Source of the DNA: DATJPY01 sp035506135
Lineage (GTDB): Bacteria > Myxococcota_A > UBA9160 > PR03
Assembly (NCBI GenBank): GCA_035506135.1
Contig: DATJPY010000077.1
Coordinates: forward strand, 62,001 to 126,000
DNA length: 64,000 bases
Direction of reading: 5' to 3'
This document shows positions 23,093 to 32,316 of the stretch, one piece after another (position 1 is the first letter of the stretch; the number at the start of each line of letters is the position of its first letter). Below the pieces are notes generated by a model. That model was not told the origin of the DNA. It ran no database searches and was given only the letters and a program-made list of their open reading frames with translations. The position numbers and the translations under genes are program-made.

Positions 23093-25818
23093 GACCAGCG
23101 CTCCGCGCACGCGGTCGGGCTCTGCTGGGGCAGCTCGACCCGGAAGCGGGTGCGACCCGGCGCGGACTCCACCTCGATCTGCCCGCCGTGCTGCGCCACG
23201 ACCTCACGACACAGGGTGAGTCCGAGACCGAAGCCGTCCCGGAAGCGGCCGACGCCCGGCTCGAAGAGCTCGTCGGCGAGGTCGGGTGCGATGCCGCACC
23301 CGTCGTCCTCGACCTCGACCCAGACGAGTGGCCGAGCCGCCTCGCATCGCAGCCCCGAGGAGATCGCGACGCGGCCGCCGTCGGCCGTCGCCTTCACCGC
23401 GTTGTCGAGGAGATTCTCGATCACCGATGCGAGCCGCACCGGATCGCCCAGCAGCGGGAGCCGCGCGCGTTCGTGGCGCACCTCGAAGCGCCGCCGGGAG
23501 CGGAGCAGCGCGACCCGGCGCGCGGCGTCGTCGACCAGCCGCACCAGGTCGAGGCGCCGGGTGTCACGGCGGCCACCCTGCCGCGACAGCAGGAGATCGA
23601 GGCGTCGTCCGAGCTCGTGCGTCACCTGCTCGACGCGCGCGAGCGCCTCGCGGGCCGGGCCCGCGCTCTGCTCGCGCAGCGGGCGCACCAGGTGGCGGAT
23701 CTCCTCGTTCGGCTTGCGCAGCTCGTGGGCGACGCTGCGGACGAACTCCGCGAGTCGGCGGCCCGACGCGGCGTGCGCCAGCTCGCGTGCTTGCCGCTCC
23801 ACCTCGAGCTTCAGTCCGGCGAGACCGTGGAGGCGCTCGAGTGCCAGGCTCGCGAGCGCGCAGACGGTGTCCGCCTGGGGCTGGAGATCGCGCGCCCGCG
23901 CGACCGCGAGCCCTTCCACCGTCAGCCACTCGCTCCGTGACTGGCTCGGCTGGATCTCGGCGACGATGCGGCCCGGGGCGCGCGCCGGGCTCTCTGCGTG
24001 GTGCGGGACCGCGTCGCTTCGATCGGCGAGGAACGCGATCACGGCGGCGCGCACCTCGCCGGCGTCGCGGGCCGATTGGATGCGCTCGGCCGCGGCGAGC
24101 AGCGCCGTGCGATCCGCGAGCGCGCGCCGCAGCGCGGCCGTGCGGGCGGCGACGCGCCGTTCGAGCTGGGCCGATGCGGCGGCGTCGCCGAGCGCGAGCG
24201 CCGCCAGGCGCGCCAGATCCTCGAGCGAGCGGCGCTCCTCGGCCGTGTAGGGAAGGCCGTCGGGACGCGGCGCCATCACCGCGAGCACGGATGCGCCGAG
24301 CCGCGGCTCGATGCGCAGGAGCGCCTCGGGCTGCACGGGATCCGGGTCCTCGCATCGGGGCGCGCAGAGCAGGAGCCCCGCCGGCGCCCGCGTCCGGAGC
24401 GCCAGCCCGCGGCGCGCGAGCTCGCTCGAGGGCTCTGCATCGCCGACCACGATCTCGACGGCGCCTGCGCCGAAGCCATCGCGCAGCAGCGCCCCGAGGC
24501 CGGCCAGGACGTCGCCTGGACTTGCAGCACCCGCCCACTCGCGGCTCGCCCTCGCGAGCAGCTCCCCGGGCGCGCCGACCGCCACGCCCCGCCGCGCGAG
24601 CTGCTCGATCGCGGAGCGGAAGCCCTGATAGACGAGCGCGGTGAGGAGGGCGAGAGCGCTCCCCGCGGCCGGCGACCGGCCCGTGGCGCCGATCGCGCTC
24701 CAGATTGCGGGAAGCAGGCCCGCGGAGAGGACGAGCGCGGCGAGAACGGCGATGCCCGACACGAGTGTACGTCGAAGCCAGGGAGGGGGATCGAGGAGCC
24801 GGTAGCGGGCGACGGCCCAGCCAAGCGACACGGGGAACGCGATCGGCGCCAGCGCCATGAGCGTCGACTGGCCGGGGCTGGGCATCGCGCCGGCGACGAA
24901 CGCGACGAGCGGTCCCGAGCCGGCGGCGGCCAGGCCGAGAGTGGCGGCGCGCGCGCGAACTCGCTCGACGGGTGCGAGCGCCCGACCGGGTCTCACGCAT
25001 ACCGCGACGAGCACCCCGCCTGCGCCGAAGCTCGTCGTGAGGGCGACTCGCTCGACCGCGTGCATCACCGCCGCATCGCCGAACCGAAGCTGGGCGAGCA
25101 GGGCGGGAATCGACCAGAGCGCATACGGCAGCGCCGCCAGCGAGCGCCTTCGGAAGCGCGGCACCACCACCGGGAAGCGCGCCGCCAGATGGAGTAGGGC
25201 GGCGGGCAGCGCCGTCCAGGCCAGCACGCCGGCTCGCGCGCGGAGCTGCGGGAGCGCCAAGACCCCCGCGTCGCCGGGGAGCACGAGATCGATCGATGCG
25301 AGGACGGCGACGCCCAGGCACCACGACACTGCGAACAGCGGCGTCACGACGGGGTGTCGGCCGCCGACGATGCTGGCCAGAGCGAAGGAGAGCAGCGCGC
25401 CGCCCGTGAGCAGCACCGGCCACTGCTCCGCCAGTGCGTCCCGACCTCCGTCCCGAAGGGTGGCCACCTCCAGCGATCGCGCACCGCCGCCTGCGCCGCG
25501 CACCTCGAGCACCACGGAGCCGCCCGCGCCGATCCCCCCGAGCGTGTCGAGCAGGCCGGTGCGGTCGCGCGGAATGTGGAGGCCGCCGTCTCCCGGTACC
25601 CGCAGGCCGGCGATGCGATCGCCGGGTCGCAGGTTCACGGCTCCCGAGCGCAGCAGGATGCTGGCGAACGGGAGGCGCAGGGCCGGATCGAGCGCGATGG
25701 GGAGGCGAACCGGCGCATCCCCGCGCAGCAGCGCGACGGGACTCGGCGCCACCGCGAGCAGGCCGATCGCCACCAGCGCGGTGCCGGCGATCGCCCTAGA
25801 GGCCGGCGGCGCGTCCAT
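23089..25818 (-). CDS. Membrane sensor histidine kinase with PDZ-like and multi-TM input
   Basis: 909 residues. After a first membrane helix, residues about 55-125 look like a PDZ-type periplasmic domain (LRPGDRIAGLRVPGDGG). About seven to eight membrane helices follow (130-420), then a GAF-like region, a coiled coil (AAASAQLERRVAARTAALRRA, in parts) and the kinase core: phosphoacceptor His698 in VAHELRKPNEE, N box SVIENLLDNAVKA, G boxes EDDGCGIAPDL and GFGLGLTLCREV. It probably senses an envelope or lipid signal and phosphorylates the regulator encoded next to it. ATG 25818 lies inside the end of the MMPL gene (23-base overlap). Confidence 0.92.
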   Translation of the reverse strand: MDAPPASRAIAGTALVAIGLLAVAPSPVALLRGDAPVRLPIALDPALRLPFASILLRSGAVNLRPGDRIAGLRVPGDGGLHIPRDRTGLLDTLGGIGAGGSVVLEVRGAGGGARSLEVATLRDGGRDALAEQWPVLLTGGALLSFALASIVGGRHPVVTPLFAVSWCLGVAVLASIDLVLPGDAGVLALPQLRARAGVLAWTALPAALLHLAARFPVVVPRFRRRSLAALPYALWSIPALLAQLRFGDAAVMHAVERVALTTSFGAGGVLVAVCVRPGRALAPVERVRARAATLGLAAAGSGPLVAFVAGAMPSPGQSTLMALAPIAFPVSLGWAVARYRLLDPPPWLRRTLVSGIAVLAALVLSAGLLPAIWSAIGATGRSPAAGSALALLTALVYQGFRSAIEQLARRGVAVGAPGELLARASREWAGAASPGDVLAGLGALLRDGFGAGAVEIVVGDAEPSSELARRGLALRTRAPAGLLLCAPRCEDPDPVQPEALLRIEPRLGASVLAVMAPRPDGLPYTAEERRSLEDLARLAALALGDAAASAQLERRVAARTAALRRALADRTALLAAAERIQSARDAGEVRAAVIAFLADRSDAVPHHAESPARAPGRIVAEIQPSQSRSEWLTVEGLAVARARDLQPQADTVCALASLALERLHGLAGLKLEVERQARELAHAASGRRLAEFVRSVAHELRKPNEEIRHLVRPLREQSAGPAREALARVEQVTHELGRRLDLLLSRQGGRRDTRRLDLVRLVDDAARRVALLRSRRRFEVRHERARLPLLGDPVRLASVIENLLDNAVKATADGGRVAISSGLRCEAARPLVWVEVEDDGCGIAPDLADELFEPGVGRFRDGFGLGLTLCREVVAQHGGQIEVESAPGRTRFRVELPQQSPTACAERWS

Positions 25819-28183
25819 GGTCCATGCGCTGCGCGAGCAGCGAGGCGGGGAGGAAGAGCAGGCCGCCGGCCAGGAGCAGCACGACGCCGAGGCTCGCCAT
25901 CAGGCCGAAGCCGACCAGGCCTCCCCACTCCGAGAAGAGGAGGACCGAGAAGCCGAGCGCGAGACACAGTCCCGTGATGAGGAGCGGCTCGCCGACGCCG
26001 TGGATCGCGAGCGCGATCGCGTCGGCGGCCGAGTGGCCGCTCGCGCGAGCGTCCCGGTAGGCGAGCGTCAGGTGGATGGTCGCGTCGTCGGCCAGCACGA
26101 GCAGGATGGCGCCGACCATCGCCGTGGCCGGATCGATGCCGACGCCCGCCCAGCCCATGAGGCCCACGAGCGCCACCACGGGCAGCACGTTCGCGGCGAT
26201 CGCGCGCACCGCGAGGCCGGGCGAGCCGCGCAGCACGAGGCCGAGCGTGCCGGCGATCACCGCGAATGCGGAGGCGAAGCTGCGCCATTGCGTGTCGCGC
26301 AGCTGGCGCACGAAGCGGTCCGCGAGCACGAGGCCGCCCGCGAGCTCGACGCGATAGCCCACGGCCCCCGCCTGCTGCTGCAGCGCGGCGAGGTCGGCCG
26401 TCACGCGCGCCACGTACGGTCCCTGCGCCGCGTCGTCGAGCCAGGCGCGGTCGACCGACACCCGTGCCTGGTCGCCACGTCCGCCGGGGTGCGCCGAGGC
26501 CTCGCTCCAGAACCATCGCGCGCGCTCGGAGGACGCGACCAGCGCCATCTCGCGGTGCGCGCTCTGCACGAGCGCGTCGAAGGACGCGGGCTCGCGTCCG
26601 AAGTCGACCCGATGCGCCTCCTCGAGCAGGTCGAGCAGGCTCCACACCTGGCCGGTCGAAGGCTCGTCGGAGAAGATCCGCTCGATCCGGTCGAGCAGCC
26701 ACAGCGTCTGCTCGTCCCAGACGCGCCGCTCCGGCGGCAGCGTGACGAGCACCTCGGTCGTCATCGGCTTGCGGAAGTTGGCCTCGATGGCGCGCAGCGA
26801 GCGCACGACGAACGAGCCTTCGCCGAAGCCGAAGTCGTTGGCGTAGTGGAGCCGGAGCACGCCGAGGCCGAGCAGGGCGAAGCCGCCCAGTGCGGCGCAG
26901 AGCACGAAGCGCGGGTAGCGCGCGACGGTCTCGGAGACGGCGTCGAGGATCTCGCGCGAGAGCGCCGACCGGTGCGGGCGCAGCGCACCTCGGCGCATCC
27001 GCAGCGAGAGGAGCGCGGGCAGCAGGGTGAAGGTGAGGACGAAGCCCGCCGCGACGCCGATCGCCGCCAGCAGCCCGAAGTCGCGGAAGCTCCGCAGGTC
27101 GCTCCAGAAGAAGGAGCCGAAGCCGACGGCGGTGGTGAAGGTCGACCAGAAGCAGCCGGGCCCGACCTCGTGCGCCGCCTCGACCAGCACGACGGCCGGC
27201 GCCGCTGCCCGCGTCGCGGCGAGGCGCTGCACCGCGGCCAGCAGATGGATGGAGCCCGCCACCGCGATCACCACGAGGAGCGGAGGCAGGGCCGCGAGCA
27301 GCGAGGTCTGCGGGAGCCCGAGCCAGACGCCCAGGCCGCGCACCGCACCCGTCACGGCGCCCACCGCCAGCACCGGGAGGACGCTGAGCCATGGATCGCG
27401 GAAGAGCGCGAAGAGCAGCGCGAGCATCACCGCGAACATGAGCAGCGTGAGGCGCGTCGAGTCGCGGTCGAGGGTGTCCGCCGAGATCACCGTCCACACG
27501 GGATCGCCCGCCAGGTGGAGCTCGGCGCCCAGCTCGCGCTCGAAGGCCGGCAGCATCGCGAGCGCGCCGTGCACCGTCGCGCGCATCGGTTCGCTCGCAA
27601 TCGACTGCAGCTCGACGACGATGCCCGCCGAGCGGCCGTCGAGCGACACCACGCTCTGTGCGAAGCTCGGCTGGGCACGTCCGGTCGCGAGCAGCTCGCG
27701 CCACCCTGGATCGAGCCGCCAACGGCTCGTGCCCTGCGTCGCCGGGCGGGCCCCCTCCTCGCCGCGCTGCGCCAGCGAGCGCGTCTCCAGCGGACCGACG
27801 GAGATCGGGGCATTCAATGCGCTCCAGGTGCGGCGGACGTTCGGAAGCTGGTCGGCGGCGTCGTGCAGGCGGCCCAGGAAGTCGAGCGCCCACGGCTCGT
27901 CGATGCGGTGGCAGCGGGTGGTCTCCCGACACGAGAACACGATCAGCAGGTGGAAGCCGCTCTCGAACTCGTCGAGGAAGGCCGAGAGCTGCGCCACCTC
28001 GGGGCTGTCGGGGCCGAAGTAGGCCGCATAGCCGACCTCGCTCCGAGCGCGCAGGGCGCCGCACAGCAGCGCGCCCAGGCCGAGCGCCGCGGCGGCGAGC
28101 GTCGCCCGGGGTCGGCCGACGCTGATCTCCGCCAGCCGGGCTGCCAGGGTGGCCGCGGATCCCTGCAGCGAGGCGCCGCGCAT
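25796..28183 (-). CDS. MMPL/RND-family lipid or hydrophobe exporter
   Basis: 795 residues, two MMPL halves. Each has one leading helix, a large periplasmic loop and about five to six helices. The first block ends with GFGSFFWSDLRSFRDFGLLAAIGVAAG (seen in parts) and the second contains the proton-relay type segment LLVLADDATIHLTLAYRDA and the mirror block GFSVLLFSEWGGLVGFGLM. These are typical of HpnN/MmpL-like transporters that move lipids, hopanoids or lipid-linked compounds to the outer membrane. The start is ATG 28183 with GGAGG 6 bases upstream. It is the first gene of the operon with kinase, regulator, LolA-like carrier and BtaA-like enzyme. Confidence 0.9.
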   Translation of the reverse strand: MRGASLQGSAATLAARLAEISVGRPRATLAAAALGLGALLCGALRARSEVGYAAYFGPDSPEVAQLSAFLDEFESGFHLLIVFSCRETTRCHRIDEPWALDFLGRLHDAADQLPNVRRTWSALNAPISVGPLETRSLAQRGEEGARPATQGTSRWRLDPGWRELLATGRAQPSFAQSVVSLDGRSAGIVVELQSIASEPMRATVHGALAMLPAFERELGAELHLAGDPVWTVISADTLDRDSTRLTLLMFAVMLALLFALFRDPWLSVLPVLAVGAVTGAVRGLGVWLGLPQTSLLAALPPLLVVIAVAGSIHLLAAVQRLAATRAAAPAVVLVEAAHEVGPGCFWSTFTTAVGFGSFFWSDLRSFRDFGLLAAIGVAAGFVLTFTLLPALLSLRMRRGALRPHRSALSREILDAVSETVARYPRFVLCAALGGFALLGLGVLRLHYANDFGFGEGSFVVRSLRAIEANFRKPMTTEVLVTLPPERRVWDEQTLWLLDRIERIFSDEPSTGQVWSLLDLLEEAHRVDFGREPASFDALVQSAHREMALVASSERARWFWSEASAHPGGRGDQARVSVDRAWLDDAAQGPYVARVTADLAALQQQAGAVGYRVELAGGLVLADRFVRQLRDTQWRSFASAFAVIAGTLGLVLRGSPGLAVRAIAANVLPVVALVGLMGWAGVGIDPATAMVGAILLVLADDATIHLTLAYRDARASGHSAADAIALAIHGVGEPLLITGLCLALGFSVLLFSEWGGLVGFGLMASLGVVLLLAGGLLFLPASLLAQRMDHGRAAGL

Positions 28184-28357
28184 GTCGACCTCCGCCCGAT
28201 CGGGGCATTCTACGCACTGTCGTGTCGACCTCCCGACGAGGAAATCGCAAGGAAAGGGGAAGCGGCGGGTGGCTGCGGCTGGCTGGCGCCGCGCCGCCCG
28301 CGTGGACGGGCGGAGACGGCGGCGCGGTCGCTGCGCGCGCCGCGCGCCGCGGCGCGC

Positions 28358-28372
28358 TGGCACGCCGCTTGC
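28358..28372 (+). promoter_or_regulatory. Sigma-54 (-24/-12) promoter
   Basis: TGGCACG (28358-28364), 4 bases, TTGC (28369-28372): GG and GC are exactly 10 bases apart and the flanks match the consensus. The start would be near 28384, just before the ribosome site of the sigma-54 activator gene at 28396. The gene may be controlled by itself or by the regulator encoded at 21.8-23.1 kb. Confidence 0.7.
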
Positions 28373-28395
28373 CGCAGGCTGTCGGTGGAGGGCGG

Positions 28396-29388
<993 letters not shown>

Positions 29389-29456
29389 GCGGCGCCTCTG
29401 GAATCGGGTCCTGGACGCCGCGCTCACCGCGCCGAGCCGCGACGTGCATTTTCTAC

Positions 29457-29486
29457 TTGAAGAATGACCAACCAGTCAGTCATTAT
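29457..29486 (+). promoter_or_regulatory. Promoter with TetR-type operator in the spacer
   Basis: TTGAAG (29457-29462), 18 bases, CATTAT (29481-29486). Within and around the spacer is TGAC-6-GTCA (29465-29478), nested with AATGAC-10-GTCATT (29463-29468 and 29479-29484). A bound repressor dimer would cover both promoter elements. The lipoprotein gene at 29527 and the TetR gene at 30219 lie directly downstream, so autorepression of both is likely. Confidence 0.6.
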
Positions 29487-29526
29487 GGATCGCGTTGGGG
29501 GCTGTGGAGGCCAGGGGGAAATCGCC

Positions 29527-30201
29527 ATGCGATCTCGTCGTCTCGCGCTCGCGCCCGCTCTCGTCGCCTTCGTCGGGCTCACTGGCTGCTTCGGGGTGGT
29601 CAAGATCCCGGCCAACCTGAACATCGACCCGACCAAGACCAGCAAGCTGACCATCGACTTCCTCGGGACCCCGGTCGTGATCCCGCTGCACGGGGGGATC
29701 CAGGGCGAGTTCGACGCCAACCTCGCGAACCTCCTCACGCCGAAGGGCATCCTCGCCACGGTGAAGGGCGACGCGATCACGCTCGCCGGGGAGTCGGCCA
29801 AGATCTTCACGCTGGACACGGGGACGCTCTGCATCGGCCAGAACCCGGACGACCCGACCGTCGGCACCGCGCTGATCAACCTCGTGAAGGGCAGCAGCGC
29901 CGACATCCACTTCGGCGGCCTCGCCACCAGCACGCTGATCGCACAGCTCGTCCCGAGCGGCACGGTCGCGCTCGGCGTCGACGCCGACGACGTTCCGCTG
30001 AAGATCGACATCTCGAAGCTCCTGAAGCTCCAGATCGACGGCGCGATCTCGACCGACGTGGTCACCACCGGGACGATCCCCGACGACGTCCCGCTGCTGG
30101 CCGGGTCGAGCTTCACGCTCGAGGCGCATCTCGTGAGCGCCCAGAAGCCGTCGAACGACCCGCTGCTCGCCGACTGTCAGGCCTTCTTCGACAGCCTGTG
30201 A
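29527..30201 (+). CDS. Predicted lipoprotein, 224 aa, function unknown
   Basis: ATG 29527 has AGGGGGAA about 6 bases upstream. The signal has a basic start, ALAPALVAFVGLTGC as hydrophobic core and lipobox, with Cys19 as the lipidated residue. The mature part is rich in beta strands: LTIDFLGTPVVIPLHGG, AKIFTLDTGTLCIGQN, SADIHFGG. I do not recognise the family. It is followed 17 bases later by a TetR regulator gene, and the promoter contains a TetR-type palindrome. Such pairs often report on or resist a lipophilic compound, but that is inference. Confidence 0.75.
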   Translation: MRSRRLALAPALVAFVGLTGCFGVVKIPANLNIDPTKTSKLTIDFLGTPVVIPLHGGIQGEFDANLANLLTPKGILATVKGDAITLAGESAKIFTLDTGTLCIGQNPDDPTVGTALINLVKGSSADIHFGGLATSTLIAQLVPSGTVALGVDADDVPLKIDISKLLKLQIDGAISTDVVTTGTIPDDVPLLAGSSFTLEAHLVSAQKPSNDPLLADCQAFFDSL

Positions 30202-30218
30202 GCGCCTAGACTCGGGCG

Positions 30219-30842
30219 GTGGCGAGGCTCAAGCGGGAGCAGCGCGCAGAGCTCACCGAGGCGAGACGCCTCCAGCTCCTGGAGGCGGCGGTGCGGCTCT
30301 GCGCGACCCGCGGCTTCGACGCCGTCTCGGTCGACGCGATCGCGCGCGAGGCCGGGCTCGCGAAGGGGACCGTCTACCTCTACTTCCCGAACAAGCAGGC
30401 GATCCTGGACGCCGCGCTGCAGCGCTACTCGATCCTGCCCGAGACCAAGGAGCTGCTCGAGAGCTTTCGCGGGGTCCCGCCGAGCGAGGCGATCCCGGAG
30501 ATCGTGCGGGCTCTCTGGCGCGGGCTCCGGCAGCGTGCGGAGCTGATCGGCATCTTCCTGCGCGAGGTGCCGCTCAGCGCCGAGAACTCGGAGCTCTTCC
30601 TGAAACGCATCGTGTATCCGGCGAACCTGGCACTGGCCGACTACTTCGGCGCCTGGATCGAGGCGGGCGCGCTGCGCCCGCTCCCGCCGCTCCTGCTCTC
30701 CGGCACGCTCCTCGGCTCGCTGCTCTCGTTCCTGCTGGTGGACGACGTCTTCGGCGGCGCGAAGCTCTGGCCGGTCTCGGACGACGAGATCACCGACACC
30801 GTGGCGGCTCTCTTCCTGCGAGGCGCCCTCGCTCCCGAGTGA
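30219..30842 (+). CDS. TetR/AcrR-family regulator
   Basis: 207 residues from GTG 30219. The N-terminal helix-turn-helix is standard: LLEAAVRLCATRGFDAVSVDAIA then AGLAKGTVYLYFPNKQAIL (split motifs). The C-terminal ligand domain is helical with a hydrophobic end (LLLSGTLLGSLLSFLLVDDVF) that would line a pocket for a lipophilic effector and dimerise. It sits 17 bases after the lipoprotein gene and most likely binds the palindrome in the promoter at 29457-29486, controlling both genes. The spacing and lack of an own promoter suggest co-transcription. Confidence 0.93.
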   Translation: MARLKREQRAELTEARRLQLLEAAVRLCATRGFDAVSVDAIAREAGLAKGTVYLYFPNKQAILDAALQRYSILPETKELLESFRGVPPSEAIPEIVRALWRGLRQRAELIGIFLREVPLSAENSELFLKRIVYPANLALADYFGAWIEAGALRPLPPLLLSGTLLGSLLSFLLVDDVFGGAKLWPVSDDEITDTVAALFLRGALAPE

Positions 30843-30890
30843 CCGGATTCGTCACGCGCTCGTGTTCTCCTTCCGGGGAGAGGAGGAGCG

Positions 30891-31103
30891 ATGACGAGTC
30901 CCAACGCTTCCGAGGTCTACGAGCGCCCGCGCGCATGCGGCATCTGCGGCTCGCTCGACGTCGCGATCGACGAGGTCATCGACCGCGGCCTCTGGCGGCT
31001 CGGCGAGTGCCGTCGCTGTCGAGACCGCTGGACCGAGGGGCCGCTCGTCGCGGCGCCGGCGCGCGCTGCGCGCGCCGGCACGCCGGAGTCGGTCGCGGCG
31101 TGA
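30891..31103 (+). CDS. Small zinc-ribbon protein (70 aa)
   Basis: ATG 30891 follows AGGAGG at 4 bases. CGICGS (about 16-21) and CRRC (about 40-43) form one C-x2-C ... C-x2-C zinc ribbon. The rest is charged, with a short Ala-rich tail. Single ribbons of this kind bind RNA, DNA or a partner protein; nothing more specific can be said. It sits 13 bases before the first ArsA-like ATPase gene in the same direction and 48 bases after the TetR gene, so it is probably the first gene of the ATPase transcript. Confidence 0.7.
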   Translation: MTSPNASEVYERPRACGICGSLDVAIDEVIDRGLWRLGECRRCRDRWTEGPLVAAPARAARAGTPESVAA

Positions 31104-31116
31104 TACCGTCCCGGGC

Positions 31117-32316
31117 GTGCCTGCTCGGACGGCGCGCGTCGTCTTCTACACGGGCAAGGGCGGCGTCGGAAAGACCACCACCGCGGCCGCGACGGCCGCC
31201 TGCGCGGCCGCGCGCGGTCGCCGCACCCTGGTGCTCTCCGCCGATCCCGCGCACAGCCTCGGCGACGTGCTCGGCGTCCGCCTCGGCGCCGATCCGACCG
31301 CCGTCGGCCCCCGCCTGGCCGCGGTCGAGGTGGACGCGCGCGCCGAGATGCAGCGGCACTGGGGCAGCATCCGCGACTACCTCGTCGCGCTCTTCCGCCA
31401 TCAGGGCATCGAGGAGGTGATCGCGGACGAGCTCGCGCTGCTTCCCGGCGCCGAGGAGATGGCGTCGCTCCTCGCGGTCGAAGAGCACGCGAGCGCGGGC
31501 TCGTTCGATCTCGTCGTGGTCGACTGCGCGCCCACCGGCTCGACGCTGCGGCTCGTGACACTTCCGGAGGTCGCGAGCCGCACGCTCCGCCTGGCGCTGC
31601 GCATCCAGCGTGCGCTCGCCTCGGTGATCGCGCCGGTGGCTCGCGCGCTGGTCCCCGTCCCGCTCCCCGGCGCCGAGGTCTTCCGCGACGCCGAGCGGCT
31701 CCTCTATGGGCGGCTGGCATCGATCCGCGAGCTGCTCGTCCGCGGCCGGACGAGCGTGCGCCTCGTCGTCACGCCGGAGCGCATGGTGATCGACGAGGCG
31801 GTGCGCGCGCACATGGACCTCTGCCTCTTCGAGGTGCCGTGCGACGCCGTCGTGATGAATCGCCTGCTGCCGGCCGAGGCGGCCGCGGAGTCGTTCTTCG
31901 AGGACTGGGCGCGGGTGCAGGAGGAGCGCTGCGCCGAGGTGGCCGAGCGCTTCGCGCCGCTCCCGCTCCTGCGAGCGCCGCTGGCGCGCGACGAGGTGGT
32001 GGGCGTGGCAGCCCTTGCCGAGCACGGCGCCCTGCTCTTCACGGGCGCCGAGCCGGATGCGCGGCTCTGCAGCGCGCCGCGGCTGCGCTTCGCGCGCGCG
32101 AAGGACGGCTGGCAGGTCGACCTGCCGCTGCCGAATGCGGCCGGCTCCGCCCTGGACGTGGCCAAGCTCGACGACACGCTGCTGATCCGTGCGGGAGCGC
32201 TCCGCCGCGCGATCCTGCTGCCGCGCAAGCTCGCACGCCTGCCCCTCGCCGGCGCGGTGCTCGAGGGCGATCGCCTGATCGTCCGGCTCGCGCCCGCGTC
32301 CGCCGAGGTGGCGTAG
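31117..32316 (+). CDS. ArsA/Get3-like P-loop ATPase, copy 1
   Basis: 399 residues from GTG 31117. The deviant Walker A is YTGKGGVGKTTTAAATA (signature Lys first), with switch I in LSADPAHSLGDVLG, the A-loop VVVDCAPTGSTLRLVTLPE and C-terminal LPLLRAPLARDEVVG. The last ~75 residues add an alpha-crystallin-like strand domain (DGWQVDLPLPNA, LLIRAGALRRAILLP), as in plant and myxobacterial ArsA-related proteins. No CXXC metal site of arsenite pumps or ArsB partner is visible, so arsenic export is unlikely. It ends flush with the start of copy 2. The pair may form a heterodimer that handles membrane proteins or a client ligand. Confidence 0.85.
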   Translation: MPARTARVVFYTGKGGVGKTTTAAATAACAAARGRRTLVLSADPAHSLGDVLGVRLGADPTAVGPRLAAVEVDARAEMQRHWGSIRDYLVALFRHQGIEEVIADELALLPGAEEMASLLAVEEHASAGSFDLVVVDCAPTGSTLRLVTLPEVASRTLRLALRIQRALASVIAPVARALVPVPLPGAEVFRDAERLLYGRLASIRELLVRGRTSVRLVVTPERMVIDEAVRAHMDLCLFEVPCDAVVMNRLLPAEAAAESFFEDWARVQEERCAEVAERFAPLPLLRAPLARDEVVGVAALAEHGALLFTGAEPDARLCSAPRLRFARAKDGWQVDLPLPNAAGSALDVAKLDDTLLIRAGALRRAILLPRKLARLPLAGAVLEGDRLIVRLAPASAEVA

